Source of the DNA: Ruegeria sediminis
Lineage (GTDB): Bacteria > Pseudomonadota > Alphaproteobacteria > Rhodobacterales > Rhodobacteraceae
DNA length: 64,000 nucleotides
Direction: 5' to 3'
Assembly: GCF_005938215.1 (NCBI RefSeq)
Contig: NZ_VCPD01000002.1
Location: forward strand, 434,001-498,000
The translations under genes and the position numbers were made by a program. This document shows positions 1 through 9,566 of this stretch, piece by piece. The notes beneath the pieces were generated by a model, which was not told where the DNA came from, ran no database searches, and was given only the letters and a program-made list of their open reading frames with translations. Each line of letters starts with the position of its first letter. Position 1 is the first letter of the stretch.

Positions 1-567
1 GACCAGTTCCTGAACGTGAAAATCGGAAACGTGGGCGTAGTATCGGACTGGGGCACGCGGGATGACACGATCTATCCGGCTGACGGTCACATCCTCCACT
101 TCGAAGCAACTCGAGGATATGCGCTCAACGGCCTCGTGCAGGACTACTCAAAATCCTACGCGAACTACACGTTCTACCTCAGCCCGTGGAACCGAGGCGT
201 CGTCGCCACCCGGTTTTCCCTATGCGCCGCCTCGTCCGAAACGCCGTTTTTCGACCAGTGCGGCCTTGGAACGATCGACGCGTTCAGGGGGTTTTCGGCC
301 ACGCAATTTCTGGATTTCCGCTCGGCCTCTCTGCAGGTCGAACTGCGCCAGCGGATTTCCAAGCGCATCGGGGTGGTGGCCTTTGGCGGTGCCGGACAAG
401 CCGGAAGCGACTTTTCCGATCTCGACACAGGCGGAACCCATACGGCCTATGGCATCGGCGCCCGCTACCGGGTCTCGCAGAAGTTTCCGCTGGATTTCTC
501 GGTCGACTTCAGTCGCAACGACCAGCAAGAGGACAACCTCTACATCTACGTAGGGCAACGGTTCTGA
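1..567 (+). CDS. Omp85/BamA-type outer membrane beta-barrel protein, C-terminal part
   Basis: Partial gene. The reading frame is open from the first base, so the GTG at 16 is internal and the N-terminus lies outside the window. The 188 visible codons show alternating polar/hydrophobic strands with many aromatic residues, as in a beta-barrel. The short motif AFRGF (codons about 94-98) resembles the (V/I)RG(F/Y) loop-6 motif of Omp85 proteins such as BamA and TamA. The protein ends in YVGQRF with a terminal Phe, the usual C-terminal signature read by the BAM machinery. Family membership is inferred from these two motifs. Whether it is BamA, TamA or a ShlB-like secretion pore cannot be decided from this fragment. 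It is followed by a short gap and then purL on the same strand. Confidence 0.7.
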   Translation, partial: DQFLNVKIGNVGVVSDWGTRDDTIYPADGHILHFEATRGYALNGLVQDYSKSYANYTFYLSPWNRGVVATRFSLCAASSETPFFDQCGLGTIDAFRGFSATQFLDFRSASLQVELRQRISKRIGVVAFGGAGQAGSDFSDLDTGGTHTAYGIGARYRVSQKFPLDFSVDFSRNDQQEDNLYIYVGQRF

Positions 568-655
568 CAACACTGCATGCTCTTGGCCCTTTCCCCCGGC
601 GCGCCCTTGCCCTAAAAGGCGCGCAATATCGGCCAGCTTGGGGACAGGACAGACG

Positions 656-2815
656 ATGCAAGAGCCCGCCATCACACCGGAACTGATTGCCGCGCACGGG
701 TTGAAGCCCGAAGAATACGACATGATCCTCGAGATCATCGGCCGGGAACCCACCTTCACCGAGCTTGGCATCTTCTCGGCCATGTGGAACGAGCATTGCT
801 CCTACAAATCCTCCAAGAAATGGCTTCGCACCCTGCCCACCTCTGGTCCGCAGGTGATCTGTGGCCCGGGCGAAAACGCGGGCGTGGTGGACATCGGCGA
901 TGGCCAGGCCGTGGTCTTCAAGATGGAAAGCCACAACCACCCGTCGTACATCGAACCCTACCAGGGCGCGGCGACTGGTGTCGGCGGCATCCTGCGCGAC
1001 GTCTTCACCATGGGCGCGCGCCCTATCGCGTCGATGAACGCCCTGTCCTTTGGCGAACCGTCGCACCACAAGACGCGCCGTCTGGTCAATGGTGTGGTCG
1101 AGGGCATCGGCGGCTACGGCAACTGTTTCGGCGTACCCTGCGTTGGGGGCGAGGTCCGGTTTCACCCCGCCTACAACGGCAATTGCCTTGTGAACGCGTT
1201 TGCCGCCGGTCTCGCGGACAGTGACAAGATCTTTTACTCGGCCGCCTCCGGCGTGGGAATGCCAGTGGTCTACCTTGGCGCCAAGACCGGTCGCGACGGT
1301 GTCGGTGGTGCGACGATGGCCTCGGCCGAGTTCGACGATACGATCGAGGAAAAGCGGCCCACGGTTCAGGTTGGCGATCCCTTCACCGAAAAACGTCTGA
1401 TGGAAGCCTGCCTGGAGCTGATGAAGACCGGGGCCGTGATTTCGATCCAGGACATGGGCGCTGCTGGCCTTACCTGCTCGGCGGTCGAAATGGGCGACAA
1501 GGGCGGTCTGGGCATCCGACTGGACCTCGACGCGGTTCCTCAGCGCGAAGACAACATGACCGCCTACGAGATGATGCTGTCGGAATCGCAGGAGCGTATG
1601 CTCATGGTGCTGAAGCCTGAAAAGGAGGCTGAAGCGCGTGCGGTGTTCGAGAAATGGGACCTCGATTTCGCAATAGTTGGCGAAACGATACCCGAGGATC
1701 GTTTCCTGATTATCCACAACGGCGATATCAAGGCCGACCTGCCTCTTTCAAAGCTTTCGTCCACCGCTCCCGAATACGACCGCCCCTGGGTGCCGACGCC
1801 GGCGCCCGAAGAACTGACCGACATTCCCCAGATCGACCCGATCGACGGCCTGCGCGCGCTGCTCTCATCGCCCAACTATGCGGGGAAGCAGTGGGTCTAC
1901 GAACAATATGACACGATGGTCATGGCCGATACGGCGCGCACCCCAGGTCTGGGTGCCGGCATGGTGCGTGTGCACGGCACCGACAAGGTGCTTGCCTTCA
2001 CTTCGGATGTCACGCCCCGTTATGTCCGCGCCAACCCCGAGGAAGGCGGCAAGCAGGCGGTGGCCGAAGCTTATCGCAACCTGACCGCTGTGGGCGCCAA
2101 GCCGCTGGCCACGACCGACAACCTGAACTTCGGCAACCCGGAAAAGCCCGAGATCATGGGTCAGTTCGTCGGTGCGATCAAAGGCATCGGTGCTGCCTGC
2201 GCCGCGCTGGACATGCCGATCGTGTCAGGCAACGTGTCCCTTTACAACGAGACGGACGGCCAGGCGATCCTGCCTACTCCCACGATCGGCGCCGTGGGCC
2301 TGCTGAACCACACCGACGAAATCATCGGCAACGAGGTCCGCGAAGGCCACGTTGCGTTGGTCGTCGGTGAAACCAGGGGCCACCTGGGCCAATCCGCTCT
2401 GCTTGCCGAGGTTTTCAACCGTGAAGACGGCGATGCCCCGCATGTCGATCTTGAAGCGGAGAAGCGCAACGGCGAATTCATCCGCGCCAACCGCTCCATG
2501 ATAAAGGCATGCACCGATCTGGGCGACGGCGGCCTCGCGCTGGCGGCTTTTGAATTGGCCGAGGCGGCGGGCGTCGGGGTCCACCTTGATTCCGCACCGA
2601 CCGAGGTGCTGTTCGGCGAGGATCAGGCGAGGTATTTGGTCGCCTGCAACTTCGATCAGGCCGAGGCGCTGATGATTGCCGCTGGACAGGTTGGCGTTCC
2701 GATCGCATCGGTGGGCCGGTTCACCGGCGACACCATCCGGATCGGAGGATCGGAGGCCCCGCTGTCCGAACTGGCGGGCACGTTCCGAACCAGTTTTGCG
2801 GCAGCCGTTGCCTGA
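656..2815 (+). CDS. purL: Phosphoribosylformylglycinamidine synthase subunit PurL
   Basis: Synthetase subunit of FGAM synthase, which converts FGAR to FGAM with ATP and ammonia from PurQ in purine biosynthesis (cytosol). The 719-residue length matches the small PurL class that works with PurS and PurQ. The N-terminal NEHCSYKSS motif and the glycine-rich stretch around GPGENAG are typical of the active site. The ATG at 656 was chosen over an upstream in-frame TTG at 638 because it follows GGACAGG and begins with a normal PurL N-terminus ([10 protein letters not shown]). purS and purQ are not in the window. A stem-loop follows the stop codon. Confidence 0.96.
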   Translation: MQEPAITPELIAAHGLKPEEYDMILEIIGREPTFTELGIFSAMWNEHCSYKSSKKWLRTLPTSGPQVICGPGENAGVVDIGDGQAVVFKMESHNHPSYIEPYQGAATGVGGILRDVFTMGARPIASMNALSFGEPSHHKTRRLVNGVVEGIGGYGNCFGVPCVGGEVRFHPAYNGNCLVNAFAAGLADSDKIFYSAASGVGMPVVYLGAKTGRDGVGGATMASAEFDDTIEEKRPTVQVGDPFTEKRLMEACLELMKTGAVISIQDMGAAGLTCSAVEMGDKGGLGIRLDLDAVPQREDNMTAYEMMLSESQERMLMVLKPEKEAEARAVFEKWDLDFAIVGETIPEDRFLIIHNGDIKADLPLSKLSSTAPEYDRPWVPTPAPEELTDIPQIDPIDGLRALLSSPNYAGKQWVYEQYDTMVMADTARTPGLGAGMVRVHGTDKVLAFTSDVTPRYVRANPEEGGKQAVAEAYRNLTAVGAKPLATTDNLNFGNPEKPEIMGQFVGAIKGIGAACAALDMPIVSGNVSLYNETDGQAILPTPTIGAVGLLNHTDEIIGNEVREGHVALVVGETRGHLGQSALLAEVFNREDGDAPHVDLEAEKRNGEFIRANRSMIKACTDLGDGGLALAAFELAEAAGVGVHLDSAPTEVLFGEDQARYLVACNFDQAEALMIAAGQVGVPIASVGRFTGDTIRIGGSEAPLSELAGTFRTSFAAAVA

Positions 2816-2842
2816 TCCATTTTCCGGAAATGACCAAACGGT

Positions 2843-2876
2843 TCCTGCGCTCGTCAGTGGCGCAGGAGTTCCGTTT
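2843..2876 (+). terminator. Rho-independent terminator after purL
   Basis: An 8-bp stem, TCCTGCGC (2843-2850) pairing with GCGCAGGA (2860-2867), has a 9-nt loop and is followed by a short T run. It lies about 30 nt after the purL stop codon. Confidence 0.65.
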
Positions 2877-2953
2877 TCAGCCCTTTCAGCCTGCCCTTGC
2901 GTGGCATCCCGCATCGCTCTACATCTTCACAAAGACCTTCAGGAGTATCCTAC

Positions 2954-3190
2954 ATGCCGATGAGCGCCCACGAAATCGAACGCCTTCTGCGCGAAGCCTT
3001 TCCTGACGCGAAAATACAAGTTGGCGGGAACGATGGCGTTCACATGTCCGCGCTGGTGGTGGACGAGAGCTTTCGCGGCAAGAACCGGGTCCAGCAACAG
3101 CGCGCCGTCTATGCAGCGCTCAAGGGCAAGATGGACGGCCCGGATGGCGAGTTGCACGCATTGGCACTTACGACAAAAGCCCCCGAATAA
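2954..3190 (+). CDS. bolA: BolA-family protein
   Basis: A 78-residue BolA/IbaG-like protein. BolA proteins bind monothiol (CGFS) glutaredoxins through a bridging [2Fe-2S] cluster and act in iron-sulfur trafficking. The central HMSALVVDESFRGKNRVQQQ region is the conserved BolA core; the His before the strand and the following FRGKN stretch are diagnostic. The ATG at 2954 is preceded by AGGAG at 2941-2945, whereas the longer frame from 2897 lacks a site. The CGFS glutaredoxin gene lies 330 bp downstream on the same strand, the expected functional partner. Confidence 0.9.
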   Translation: MPMSAHEIERLLREAFPDAKIQVGGNDGVHMSALVVDESFRGKNRVQQQRAVYAALKGKMDGPDGELHALALTTKAPE

Positions 3191-3250
3191 CAGAGGGGTG
3201 GCCGCTTGAGCTGATCCAGCGAAGACAAGGCGAAATGAACGCGACACAGC

Positions 3251-3481
3251 ATGATGTTCTGGCTTTACATCATTATTGGCGGCTTGATTGCACTGGTGGT
3301 TGTCGCCGCACTGGTCGAAGCATATCTGAAACGCAACAGCAGACGCCGTTTGTCGGACATGCGGCCGGATCCTGAAAGCCTCAGACGGCGCCCCTGGCAG
3401 GCGGACGGGGTTGCAAAGATCCATCCATTGGATCAGCGTCTGGAAAAGAACAACTGGCGGTTCGGCCGCCGAACGGACTGA
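3251..3481 (+). CDS. Small single-pass membrane protein between bolA and grxD
   Basis: A 76-residue protein of unknown function. Residues about 3-24 form one strongly hydrophobic helix ([20 protein letters not shown]), followed by a basic, Arg-rich cytoplasmic-type tail containing [17 protein letters not shown] second ATG directly follows the first, so the start could be 3254. It lies between bolA and grxD, with about 40-60 bp on each side, so co-transcription with them is likely. No catalytic motif is visible. An inner-membrane location is inferred from the helix alone. Confidence 0.6.
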   Translation: MMFWLYIIIGGLIALVVVAALVEAYLKRNSRRRLSDMRPDPESLRRRPWQADGVAKIHPLDQRLEKNNWRFGRRTD

Positions 3482-3519
3482 CCGCCCGCGAACCGCGGGC
3501 AGATACAAGGAATAGCGAG

Positions 3520-3882
3520 ATGAGCGACGCAAAGACCCGGATTGACGAAACCATCAAAGCGAACGACGTGGTGCTTTACATGAAAGGCACCAAGGAGATG
3601 CCGCAATGCGGATTCTCCTCTCGCGTGGCGGGCGTCCTGAACTACATGGGCGTCGATTTCACCGATGTGAACGTGCTGGCCGACGAAGAGATCCGTCAGG
3701 GCATCAAGGACTATTCAGACTGGCCGACGATTCCGCAGCTCTATGTGAAGGGCGAGTTTGTGGGCGGCTGCGACATCATCACAGAGATGACGCTGTCGGG
3801 AGAACTGGACAGCCTGTTCGACGAGAACGGAGTTGCCTACAACAAGGAAGCCGCTGACAAGATCCGCGAGGCGAACGCCTGA
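3520..3882 (+). CDS. grxD: Monothiol glutaredoxin, Grx4 family (CGFS)
   Basis: A 120-residue monothiol glutaredoxin. The active-site motif CGFS is at residues 30-33, after MKGTKEMPQ. The [17 protein letters not shown] segment carries the cis-Pro and GG motifs that bind glutathione. CGFS glutaredoxins hold a [2Fe-2S] cluster with glutathione and hand it on in Fe-S assembly, often as a heterodimer with BolA, whose gene is just upstream. Length and N-terminus ([10 protein letters not shown]) match the Grx4 family. The ATG has AAGGAATAGCGAG upstream as a ribosome-binding site. Confidence 0.95.
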   Translation: MSDAKTRIDETIKANDVVLYMKGTKEMPQCGFSSRVAGVLNYMGVDFTDVNVLADEEIRQGIKDYSDWPTIPQLYVKGEFVGGCDIITEMTLSGELDSLFDENGVAYNKEAADKIREANA

Positions 3883-3895
3883 CGGGATCGGGCTC

Positions 3896-4031
3896 CGGAT
3901 CGACTCTCATCACAACCACCTTGGCGGTGCGATCCGCCGCCAGAAACCTCGTCTGCCTCTTGAGGCTTTTCGCCAGCCCTTGATGCGCGCCCGGTTGCGC
4001 TGCAACCTGCAGACGCGGCGAGCGCAATCCG
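3896..4031 (-). ncRNA. ssrS: Candidate 6S RNA (ssrS) downstream of zapA
   Basis: Read on the minus strand, the region starts three bases after the zapA stop and folds by eye into a 6S-like layout. A closing stem pairs CGGAUU (4031-4026) with GAUCCG (3901-3896). A terminal-arm stem CGUCUGC (4015-4009) pairs with GCAGACG (3956-3950). There is an inner GGUUGC/GCAACC hairpin, and a GGCGG/CCGCC hairpin on the 3' side of the open bubble. In many proteobacteria ssrS lies directly after zapA, which supports the call. I cannot confirm the sequence against a covariance model. It could instead be the folded 3' untranslated region of zapA. Confidence 0.4.
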
Positions 4032-4033
4032 AT

Positions 4034-4429
4034 TCAAGCGCGGCTTTTTTCCTCGACCATGTCCGCCAGCGCCTCGGCGCGGGCGGCCAATTCCGCGAGC
4101 GTATCTGTGACCAAAGGCGGCACTACGGCCACTTCCACGCGCTCAGGCTCGGGCGGTGGAGCGTTGCGGATCTGTTCGAGTACGGCTTCACGGTCAGCCA
4201 GTTTCGCCTCGAGCGACTTGATCCTTTCCTCTGTCGCCGCGGATTTGTCGGCCAGCATCAGCCCCGCCATCAGCAACATCCGGGACTCGGGCATCCGCCC
4301 GATCTGGTCCGACAGTACCTGCGCCTCGTCGTCCAGCAACTTGGCCGCCGCGTACAGATAGGACTCCTCGCCATCCTGACAGGACACCTGAAAGTCGCGC
4401 CCTCCGATCTGAATGGTTACCTCGGGCAT
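4034..4429 (-). CDS. zapA: Cell division protein ZapA
   Basis: A 131-residue ZapA homologue, which binds and bundles FtsZ at the division ring. The N-terminal MPEVTIQIGGRDFQVSC strand region and the following helix (EESYLYAAAKLLDDEAQ) are the ZapA domain. Residues about 60-130 form a long helix suited to coiled-coil dimerisation. The start is the ATG at 4429, whose first base is shared with the TGA of the upstream coiled-coil gene (TGATG), implying translational coupling. A GTG one codon upstream is less likely. Confidence 0.88.
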   Translation of the reverse strand: MPEVTIQIGGRDFQVSCQDGEESYLYAAAKLLDDEAQVLSDQIGRMPESRMLLMAGLMLADKSAATEERIKSLEAKLADREAVLEQIRNAPPPEPERVEVAVVPPLVTDTLAELAARAEALADMVEEKSRA

Positions 4430-5214
4430 CACTCCACCTCTCCTTCCGCCAGGTTCGCCTGAGCCAGCAGCGGCTCCAGCCTCGCCAGCACCGCATGTGC
4501 TTCGGCCGCGTCGGTCGCCCGCACGGCGCGCAACGCCTCAAGCTCGGACTTCGTGGCGCGATTCAACAAATCCGGGTTTGCCAACCCGGCTTCGCCCGCC
4601 GCCCGCAGTTCGGCAACGGTTTCACGAAGCTGCTCATTCGCCTTGCGCAGCTGTTGTAGGTCGCTGTCCAGCCGCGACATGGCGGCGCCGTGGCTGACCC
4701 GCTCGGCCCGCAGCATGTCAAGCTCGGCACTGAGTTCCCCTACCCGCTCGCTGTTGGCCAGTTCCGCCTTGAGCGCCGAGATCTCCGCCAGCAACCGGGC
4801 CTTGTCGTCGTTGTTTTCCAGTGCGGCCTTGGCTTCGGCCAATTCGGCGCGCGCCGCTTCTACCGCAGTCAGCTTGGCCGCTGCGTCGGCCAGCTGCGTT
4901 CGAAGTTCGTTCACCTCGGACTCGTCTGCGACGCCACTGCGCAATTCCTCGAGTTCGGCTTTCAGAGCCTGCACATCCTCGCCATTCCCAGCGTCGGCGC
5001 GCAGGGCGTCGATTTCCGCGGCATGGCGTTCCTTGAGGGCTTTCAGACGTTCCTCAAGCTGGGCGTTGGCAACCCTTTCCTCTTCCAAGGCCGCCTTCAG
5101 CGCCAGATCTTCGCCGACGGCGGCAGCGGCCTGTCCTCGAAGCGCCTCGACGCCCGAGCCGATCCGCTCCATCGCGGAGGTGATACGGTTGTGCAATTCC
5201 TCGATCTGGCTCAT
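4429..5214 (-). CDS. Coiled-coil protein coupled to zapA
   Basis: A 261-residue, highly acidic protein made almost entirely of Ala/Glu/Leu/Arg heptads from residue about 40 to 230, hence a long predicted coiled coil. It begins MSQIEELHNRITSAMERIG and has no signal peptide or membrane segment, so it should be cytosolic. It lies directly upstream of zapA, with the stop and start codons overlapping by one base. That placement suggests a role at the division septum, perhaps scaffolding, but this is inference. I do not recognise a named family. The 240-bp gap before divergent tkt should hold both promoters. Confidence 0.75.
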   Translation of the reverse strand: MSQIEELHNRITSAMERIGSGVEALRGQAAAAVGEDLALKAALEEERVANAQLEERLKALKERHAAEIDALRADAGNGEDVQALKAELEELRSGVADESEVNELRTQLADAAAKLTAVEAARAELAEAKAALENNDDKARLLAEISALKAELANSERVGELSAELDMLRAERVSHGAAMSRLDSDLQQLRKANEQLRETVAELRAAGEAGLANPDLLNRATKSELEALRAVRATDAAEAHAVLARLEPLLAQANLAEGEVE

Positions 5215-5453
5215 GCCCGTTTTGCCTTTGTTTCCAAGGTTCGTTCTTGTGCGCCACCGGATCCCGAATCGGAAACGGCCGCGAATAGCACTAGTCTACC
5301 GAAACGGGCCGGAAAATACCCCCCTTTTGCTTTCAACGACTTGGACAACACTCCTGAAGCGCCGGAACGGCCTTGCGCCGGGTTCCGCTTGCACTTTGGG
5401 GGTTGGATGGTATTGAGCGCGCGAAACGCCCGTAATCCAAAGGAACAAGTGCC

Positions 5454-7478
5454 GTGGACCTGACTGCGCTGCGCAATGCGAACCCCGAACACTGGGCCAA
5501 GGCTTCGGCCATCCGCTCTCTGACCCTCGACGCGGTCGCCGCCGCGAATTCCGGACATTCCGGCATGCCGATGGGCATGGCCGACGTTGCGACCGTTCTG
5601 TTCGAAAAGCACCTGAAATTCGATGCCGCAAACCCGACGTGGCCCGACCGCGACCGGTTCATCCTGTCTGCCGGGCACGGCTCGATGCTGCTTTATTCGC
5701 TGCTTTACCTGACGGGCAATGCCGAGATCACGCTGGACGAGATCAGGAACTTCCGCCAGCTTCGTGCCAAGACGGCAGGCCACCCCGAAAATTTCCTGGC
5801 GAAAGGCATCGAAACCACGACCGGCCCACTGGGCCAAGGCATTTCCAACGCCGTCGGCTTCGCCATGGCCGAGGAAATCCAGCGCGCTCACTACGGCAAG
5901 AAGGTGGTTGACCACTATACCTATGTCATCGCCGGTGACGGTTGTCTGATGGAAGGCGTCAGCCAAGAGGCGATCGGCCTTGCCGGGCGTCACGAACTGT
6001 CGAAGCTGATCGTGTTCTGGGACAACAACAACATCACCATCGACGGCAAGGTCGATCTGTCGGACCGCACCGACCAGGTCCGGCGCTTCGCCGCCTCGGG
6101 CTGGCACGTGATCGAAATCGACGGCCACGATCCCAAAGCGGTCGACGCCGCCATCACCCAGGCCAAGGCGTCGAGAAAACCCACGATGATCGCCTGCAAG
6201 ACCCATATCGCATTCGGCCACGCGGCGCAGGACACTTCCAAAGGTCATGGCGCGCTGACAGATGCAGAGCAACTCAAGGCCGCCAAGCAAGCATATGGTT
6301 GCCCGCTCGGCGCGTTCGAGGTTCCGGCGGATGTAAAAGCCGCCTGGGAAGCCATCGGCGCCCGCGGTGCGGCCGAGCGCAAGGCCTGGGAAGACCGGTT
6401 TGCAACCCTCTCCGAGCGCAAGCAGGCTGAGTTCAACCGGGCCTATGCCTTCGAAGCACCGAAGAAGCTTACAAGCGTCATCCGCGCCTTGAAAAAGCAA
6501 GCCTCGGAAGATCAGCCGAAGCTGGCCACCCGCGCCGCTTCGGAAAAAGTTCTGAGCGTGGTGAACCCGGTAATGACCGAAACGGTTGGCGGCTCGGCCG
6601 ATCTGACCGGCTCGAACAACACAAAGACCGCAGATCTGGGCGTGTTCGATCCGGAAAACCGCAAAGGCCGGTACATCTACTACGGCATCCGCGAACACGG
6701 CATGGCCGCCGCGATGAACGGCATGGCTTTGCATGGCGGCATACGCCCTTATGGCGGCACCTTCATGTGCTTTACCGACTATGCCCGCCCCGCAATGCGT
6801 CTGGCCGCACTGATGCAGATCCCCAGCGTATTCGTCATGACCCATGACTCGATCGGGCTGGGCGAAGACGGCCCGACGCACCAGCCGGTCGAGCATCTGG
6901 CGATCAGCCGCGCGACCCCCAACACCTACGTGTTCCGCCCCGCCGACACGGTCGAGACCGCCGAGTCGTGGGAATTGGCGCTGACTTTCAAGAGCAGCCC
7001 TTCGGTCCTTTCACTGACCCGCCAGGGCGTCCCGACCGTGCGCACTGAACACAAGACCAAGAACCTGACCGCACAGGGCGCCTATGTGCTCGCAGAGGCC
7101 GAAGGCAAACGGCAGGCCATTCTGATCGCCACCGGATCCGAGGTCTCGATCGCGATGCAAGCCAAGGCCATGCTCGAAGCCGAAGGTATCGGTACCCGCG
7201 TCGTCTCGATGCCCTGCATGGAGTTGTTTGCCGAGCAGGACGATGCCTATCGCAAGCGTGTGCTGCCTGCTGGTCCGGTGCGGGTCGGCATCGAAGCCGC
7301 GGTCCGCGACGGCGGCTGGGACCGCTGGCTGCTCGGCGAACGCGGACGAGAAGCCAAGGCCGGATTCATCGGCATGTCGGGCTTCGGCGCTTCGGCCCCG
7401 GCGGAAGAACTGTACAAGCATTTCGGCATCACCGCCGAGGCCACAGTCGCCAAGGTCAAAGCCCTGCTGGGTCTCTGA
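5454..7478 (+). CDS. tkt: Transketolase
   Basis: Thiamine-diphosphate enzyme of the pentose phosphate pathway, transferring two-carbon ketol units between sugar phosphates. Its 674 residues match the full-length family. Visible motifs are [10 protein letters not shown] near residue 33 (phosphate/TPP-binding His), the TPP-binding GDGCLMEG followed by an NNN segment, and the [13 protein letters not shown] pyrimidine-domain motif with the catalytic Glu. Translation probably starts at the GTG at 5454 ([14 protein letters not shown]), preceded by AAAGGA. A strong terminator follows the stop codon. Confidence 0.96.
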   Translation: MDLTALRNANPEHWAKASAIRSLTLDAVAAANSGHSGMPMGMADVATVLFEKHLKFDAANPTWPDRDRFILSAGHGSMLLYSLLYLTGNAEITLDEIRNFRQLRAKTAGHPENFLAKGIETTTGPLGQGISNAVGFAMAEEIQRAHYGKKVVDHYTYVIAGDGCLMEGVSQEAIGLAGRHELSKLIVFWDNNNITIDGKVDLSDRTDQVRRFAASGWHVIEIDGHDPKAVDAAITQAKASRKPTMIACKTHIAFGHAAQDTSKGHGALTDAEQLKAAKQAYGCPLGAFEVPADVKAAWEAIGARGAAERKAWEDRFATLSERKQAEFNRAYAFEAPKKLTSVIRALKKQASEDQPKLATRAASEKVLSVVNPVMTETVGGSADLTGSNNTKTADLGVFDPENRKGRYIYYGIREHGMAAAMNGMALHGGIRPYGGTFMCFTDYARPAMRLAALMQIPSVFVMTHDSIGLGEDGPTHQPVEHLAISRATPNTYVFRPADTVETAESWELALTFKSSPSVLSLTRQGVPTVRTEHKTKNLTAQGAYVLAEAEGKRQAILIATGSEVSIAMQAKAMLEAEGIGTRVVSMPCMELFAEQDDAYRKRVLPAGPVRVGIEAAVRDGGWDRWLLGERGREAKAGFIGMSGFGASAPAEELYKHFGITAEATVAKVKALLGL

Positions 7479-7510
7479 TCCGCAGCACCTGTACAGTGCG
7501 CTGAAATCGA

Positions 7511-7547
7511 ACCCACCGGCCCGCCGGTGGGTTTCTTGTTTTTCTTT
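7511..7547 (+). terminator. Rho-independent terminator after tkt
   Basis: A perfect 10-nt inverted repeat, ACCCACCGGC (7511-7520) with GCCGGTGGGT (7523-7532), followed by TTCTTGTTTTTC. Confidence 0.85.
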
Positions 7548-7597
7548 ATTGGCTTACACGCCGCTTTCAGACCTTATTCCGATATTTTCTATCAGGA

Positions 7598-7626
7598 TTG
7601 ACTTTCCGACTGTTTTTATCGATTAT
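7598..7626 (+). promoter_or_regulatory. Sigma70-type promoter of bfd-bfr
   Basis: A TTGACT -35 box (7598-7603) is separated by 17 nt from a GATTAT -10 box (7621-7626). Transcription would start near 7633, about 25 nt before the bfd ATG. This also argues against the longer in-frame bfd starts at 7598 and 7625. Confidence 0.6.
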
Positions 7627-7657
7627 GCAGCCAAACAAGAACACGACAGGCCGCCCC

Positions 7658-7954
7658 ATGATCGTCTGCAGTTGCGAATCCATATCCGACCGTGACATTC
7701 ACGCCGCTATCGACTGGATGCGCGCTGCCGATCCAAAGACCATCGTGACCCCGGGAAAAATCTATCACGCGCTGGGCAAGACCCCCGACTGCGGCGGTTG
7801 CATGAAACTGTTCGTTGCAACGATGCGTCAAAACGATAACCTCGAAGTGCCCGCAGTCTTGCGGGGTCTCAGGAAAACCGCCAGCGAAAGGAGACGGGGA
7901 CATGAAGGGCGACAAGAAGGTCATCGAGTACTTGAACAAGGCGCTTCGGGTTGA
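7658..7954 (+). CDS. bfd: Bacterioferritin-associated [2Fe-2S] ferredoxin
   Basis: A 98-residue Bfd-like protein. The four cluster ligands are visible as C4 and C6 (MIVCSC) and C45/C48 (DCGGC), the spacing of the BFD domain. In other bacteria Bfd docks on bacterioferritin and passes electrons to the haem to release stored iron, which fits the bfr gene just downstream. The last 17 codons overlap the start of bfr in another frame, so the C-terminal tail (Arg/Gly-rich) is coded by DNA that also carries the bfr ribosome-binding site and start. The canonical domain is only about 60 residues, so this tail is an extension. Confidence 0.85.
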   Translation: MIVCSCESISDRDIHAAIDWMRAADPKTIVTPGKIYHALGKTPDCGGCMKLFVATMRQNDNLEVPAVLRGLRKTASERRRGHEGRQEGHRVLEQGASG

Positions 7955-8390
7955 ACTGACTGCCGTCAGCCAGTTCTGGCTGCACTACCGGCTTCAAAAG
8001 GACTGGGGCTACGGAAAACTCGCCAAGAAGATGCGTGAAGAATCCATCGAAGAGATGGAACATGCCGACAAGCTGATCGACCGGATCATCTTTCTGGAAG
8101 GACACCCGAACCTGCAAACTCTTGATCCTCTGCGGATCGGCGAAAATGTGCGCGAAACCCTGACCTGCGACCTGGCCGCCGAAATGGAAGCGGTCAAGCT
8201 TTACACAGAAGCCCGGAAGTACTGCGCCGAGGTTGGCGATTACGCCTCGATGCATCTTTTTGAAGAATTGATCCTGGATGAACAGGGTCATATCGATTTT
8301 CTGGAAACCCAGATTGACCTGCACGATGAAATCGGCGCCCAGAATTACGGCCAGCTCAACGCCGAACCGGCCAACGAAGCCGACGACTGA
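7902..8390 (+). CDS. bfr: Bacterioferritin (haem-containing)
   Basis: A 162-residue bacterioferritin; 24 subunits form an iron-storage shell with ferroxidase centres and inter-subunit haem. The di-iron ligands E18, E51, H54, E94, E127 and H130 are all at canonical positions, and the haem-ligating Met is M52 (EEMEHAD). The ATG at 7902 has a GGAGACGGGG site upstream. It overlaps the 3' end of bfd by 53 nt, implying tight coupling of storage and release. The upstream promoter serves both genes. Iron-responsive control is expected, but I could not identify a specific operator. Confidence 0.95.
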   Translation: MKGDKKVIEYLNKALRVELTAVSQFWLHYRLQKDWGYGKLAKKMREESIEEMEHADKLIDRIIFLEGHPNLQTLDPLRIGENVRETLTCDLAAEMEAVKLYTEARKYCAEVGDYASMHLFEELILDEQGHIDFLETQIDLHDEIGAQNYGQLNAEPANEADD

Positions 8391-8411
8391 TCACGGCACG
8401 CGACCGAAGGC

Positions 8412-8439
8412 TCAGGAGGGTTTTCGAAAACTCTCCTGA
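8412..8439 (+). terminator. Terminator hairpin after bfr
   Basis: A long hairpin: TCAGGAG (8412-8418) pairs with CTCCTGA (8433-8439), extended inward by GTTTTC/GAAAAC across one G-T pair. Only a weak T run (TTTCG) follows on the plus strand. It may serve as a terminator or a 3' stabiliser. Confidence 0.6.
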
Positions 8440-8541
8440 TTTCGTGCTTCCGAGCTGCGCGCGACTTTGTGCATGTCACCGATAAGCAACCGGCCTACCG
8501 ACGCGCCCGACGAGTGAAACGAACCCTACGCATCAACCGGA

Positions 8542-9513
8542 TCAATTAGAGGATTTCTGCGACCCGAATTTGGCGAACAGCGGTGCAATCGCATTGGTTG
8601 CGACGGGGATCAGAATCATTCCCAAGACAAGCCCCAGAATTCCGTCCAGCGCGGCCTTCGCCGACCACTCCACGACAGCCGTCCATTGTTCGGGTACTGC
8701 GTGCCCCACAGCATAGGCCCAATCGTGGATGTGGTGTCCCAGCCAGCCAAATCCCAGTTCTTCCAGCCCGTGAACCACGATCGAGCCGCCGACCCACAGC
8801 ATGGCCGCCGTACCGATGATCGTCAGCAGCCGCATGAATCCCGGCATGGCCCGCACCACACCGCGCCCCATGGCGCGGGTGACGCCCAACCGCCCATACT
8901 GCGCGACAAACAGGCCGACATCGTCGGCCTTCACGATCAGCGCCACTGAACCGTAGACGGCAATCGTGATGGCCACCCCGGCCACGGCCAGCGTCGCCGC
9001 CTCCATCCAGAAATCACTCTGCGGGATCGCGGCAAGGATAATCGTCATGATCTCGGCCGAAAGGATGAAGTCGGTCTTGATCGCGCCCGCCGCCTTCTGC
9101 TCCTCCAGATGCAGTGGATCGCCGGGTTCGTCTTCCTTGAACACGTGCGTGTCGTCATGGGGCACCAGCGCGTGATAGATCTTTTCCGCGCCCTCAAAGC
9201 ACAGATACGCGCCCCCCAGCATCAGAAGCGGTGCAATCAGCCAGGGCGCGAAGTTCGACAGCGCCAGCGCCACTGGCAAAAGGATCAGCAATTTGTTGCG
9301 GATCGATCCCTTGGCGATTTTCCAGATGATCGGCAACTCGCGCGCGGGCGCGAAGCCATGGACGTATTTCGGCGTGACCGCCGCATCGTCGATCACCGCT
9401 CCTGCGGCTTTGGCGCTGGCCTTGGCCGCGTTGGCCGCCACGTCGTCTACGGAAGCCGCCGCAACCTTGGCGATCCCCGCCACATCGTCCAACAAGGCCA
9501 GAAGACCACTCAT
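8542..9513 (-). CDS. DUF808 (YedI-like) membrane protein
   Basis: A 323-residue inner-membrane protein of the DUF808/YedI family, function unknown. The N-terminus MSGLLALLDDVAGIAKVAAA with the following Ala-rich amphipathic stretch and DDAAVTPKYVHGF is characteristic. Hydrophobic segments are visible around residues 72-92, 94-112, 148-165, 172-195, 230-250 and 290-312. A charged His/Asp-rich loop (HALVPHDDTHVFKEDEPGD) lies between the early segments. It is transcribed away from gap and shares its intergenic region with gap's regulatory repeats. Confidence 0.85.
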   Translation of the reverse strand: MSGLLALLDDVAGIAKVAAASVDDVAANAAKASAKAAGAVIDDAAVTPKYVHGFAPARELPIIWKIAKGSIRNKLLILLPVALALSNFAPWLIAPLLMLGGAYLCFEGAEKIYHALVPHDDTHVFKEDEPGDPLHLEEQKAAGAIKTDFILSAEIMTIILAAIPQSDFWMEAATLAVAGVAITIAVYGSVALIVKADDVGLFVAQYGRLGVTRAMGRGVVRAMPGFMRLLTIIGTAAMLWVGGSIVVHGLEELGFGWLGHHIHDWAYAVGHAVPEQWTAVVEWSAKAALDGILGLVLGMILIPVATNAIAPLFAKFGSQKSSN

Positions 9514-9566
9514 CCAGGCGCCCTTTCGCTCAACCTCCCGCTCTTGAACCCTACCCGATCCAACCC

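Noticed and set aside
509..1717. A 402-codon minus-strand ORF opposite purL
   Set aside because: Antisense to strongly conserved PurL motifs, with no ribosome-binding site or family signature.
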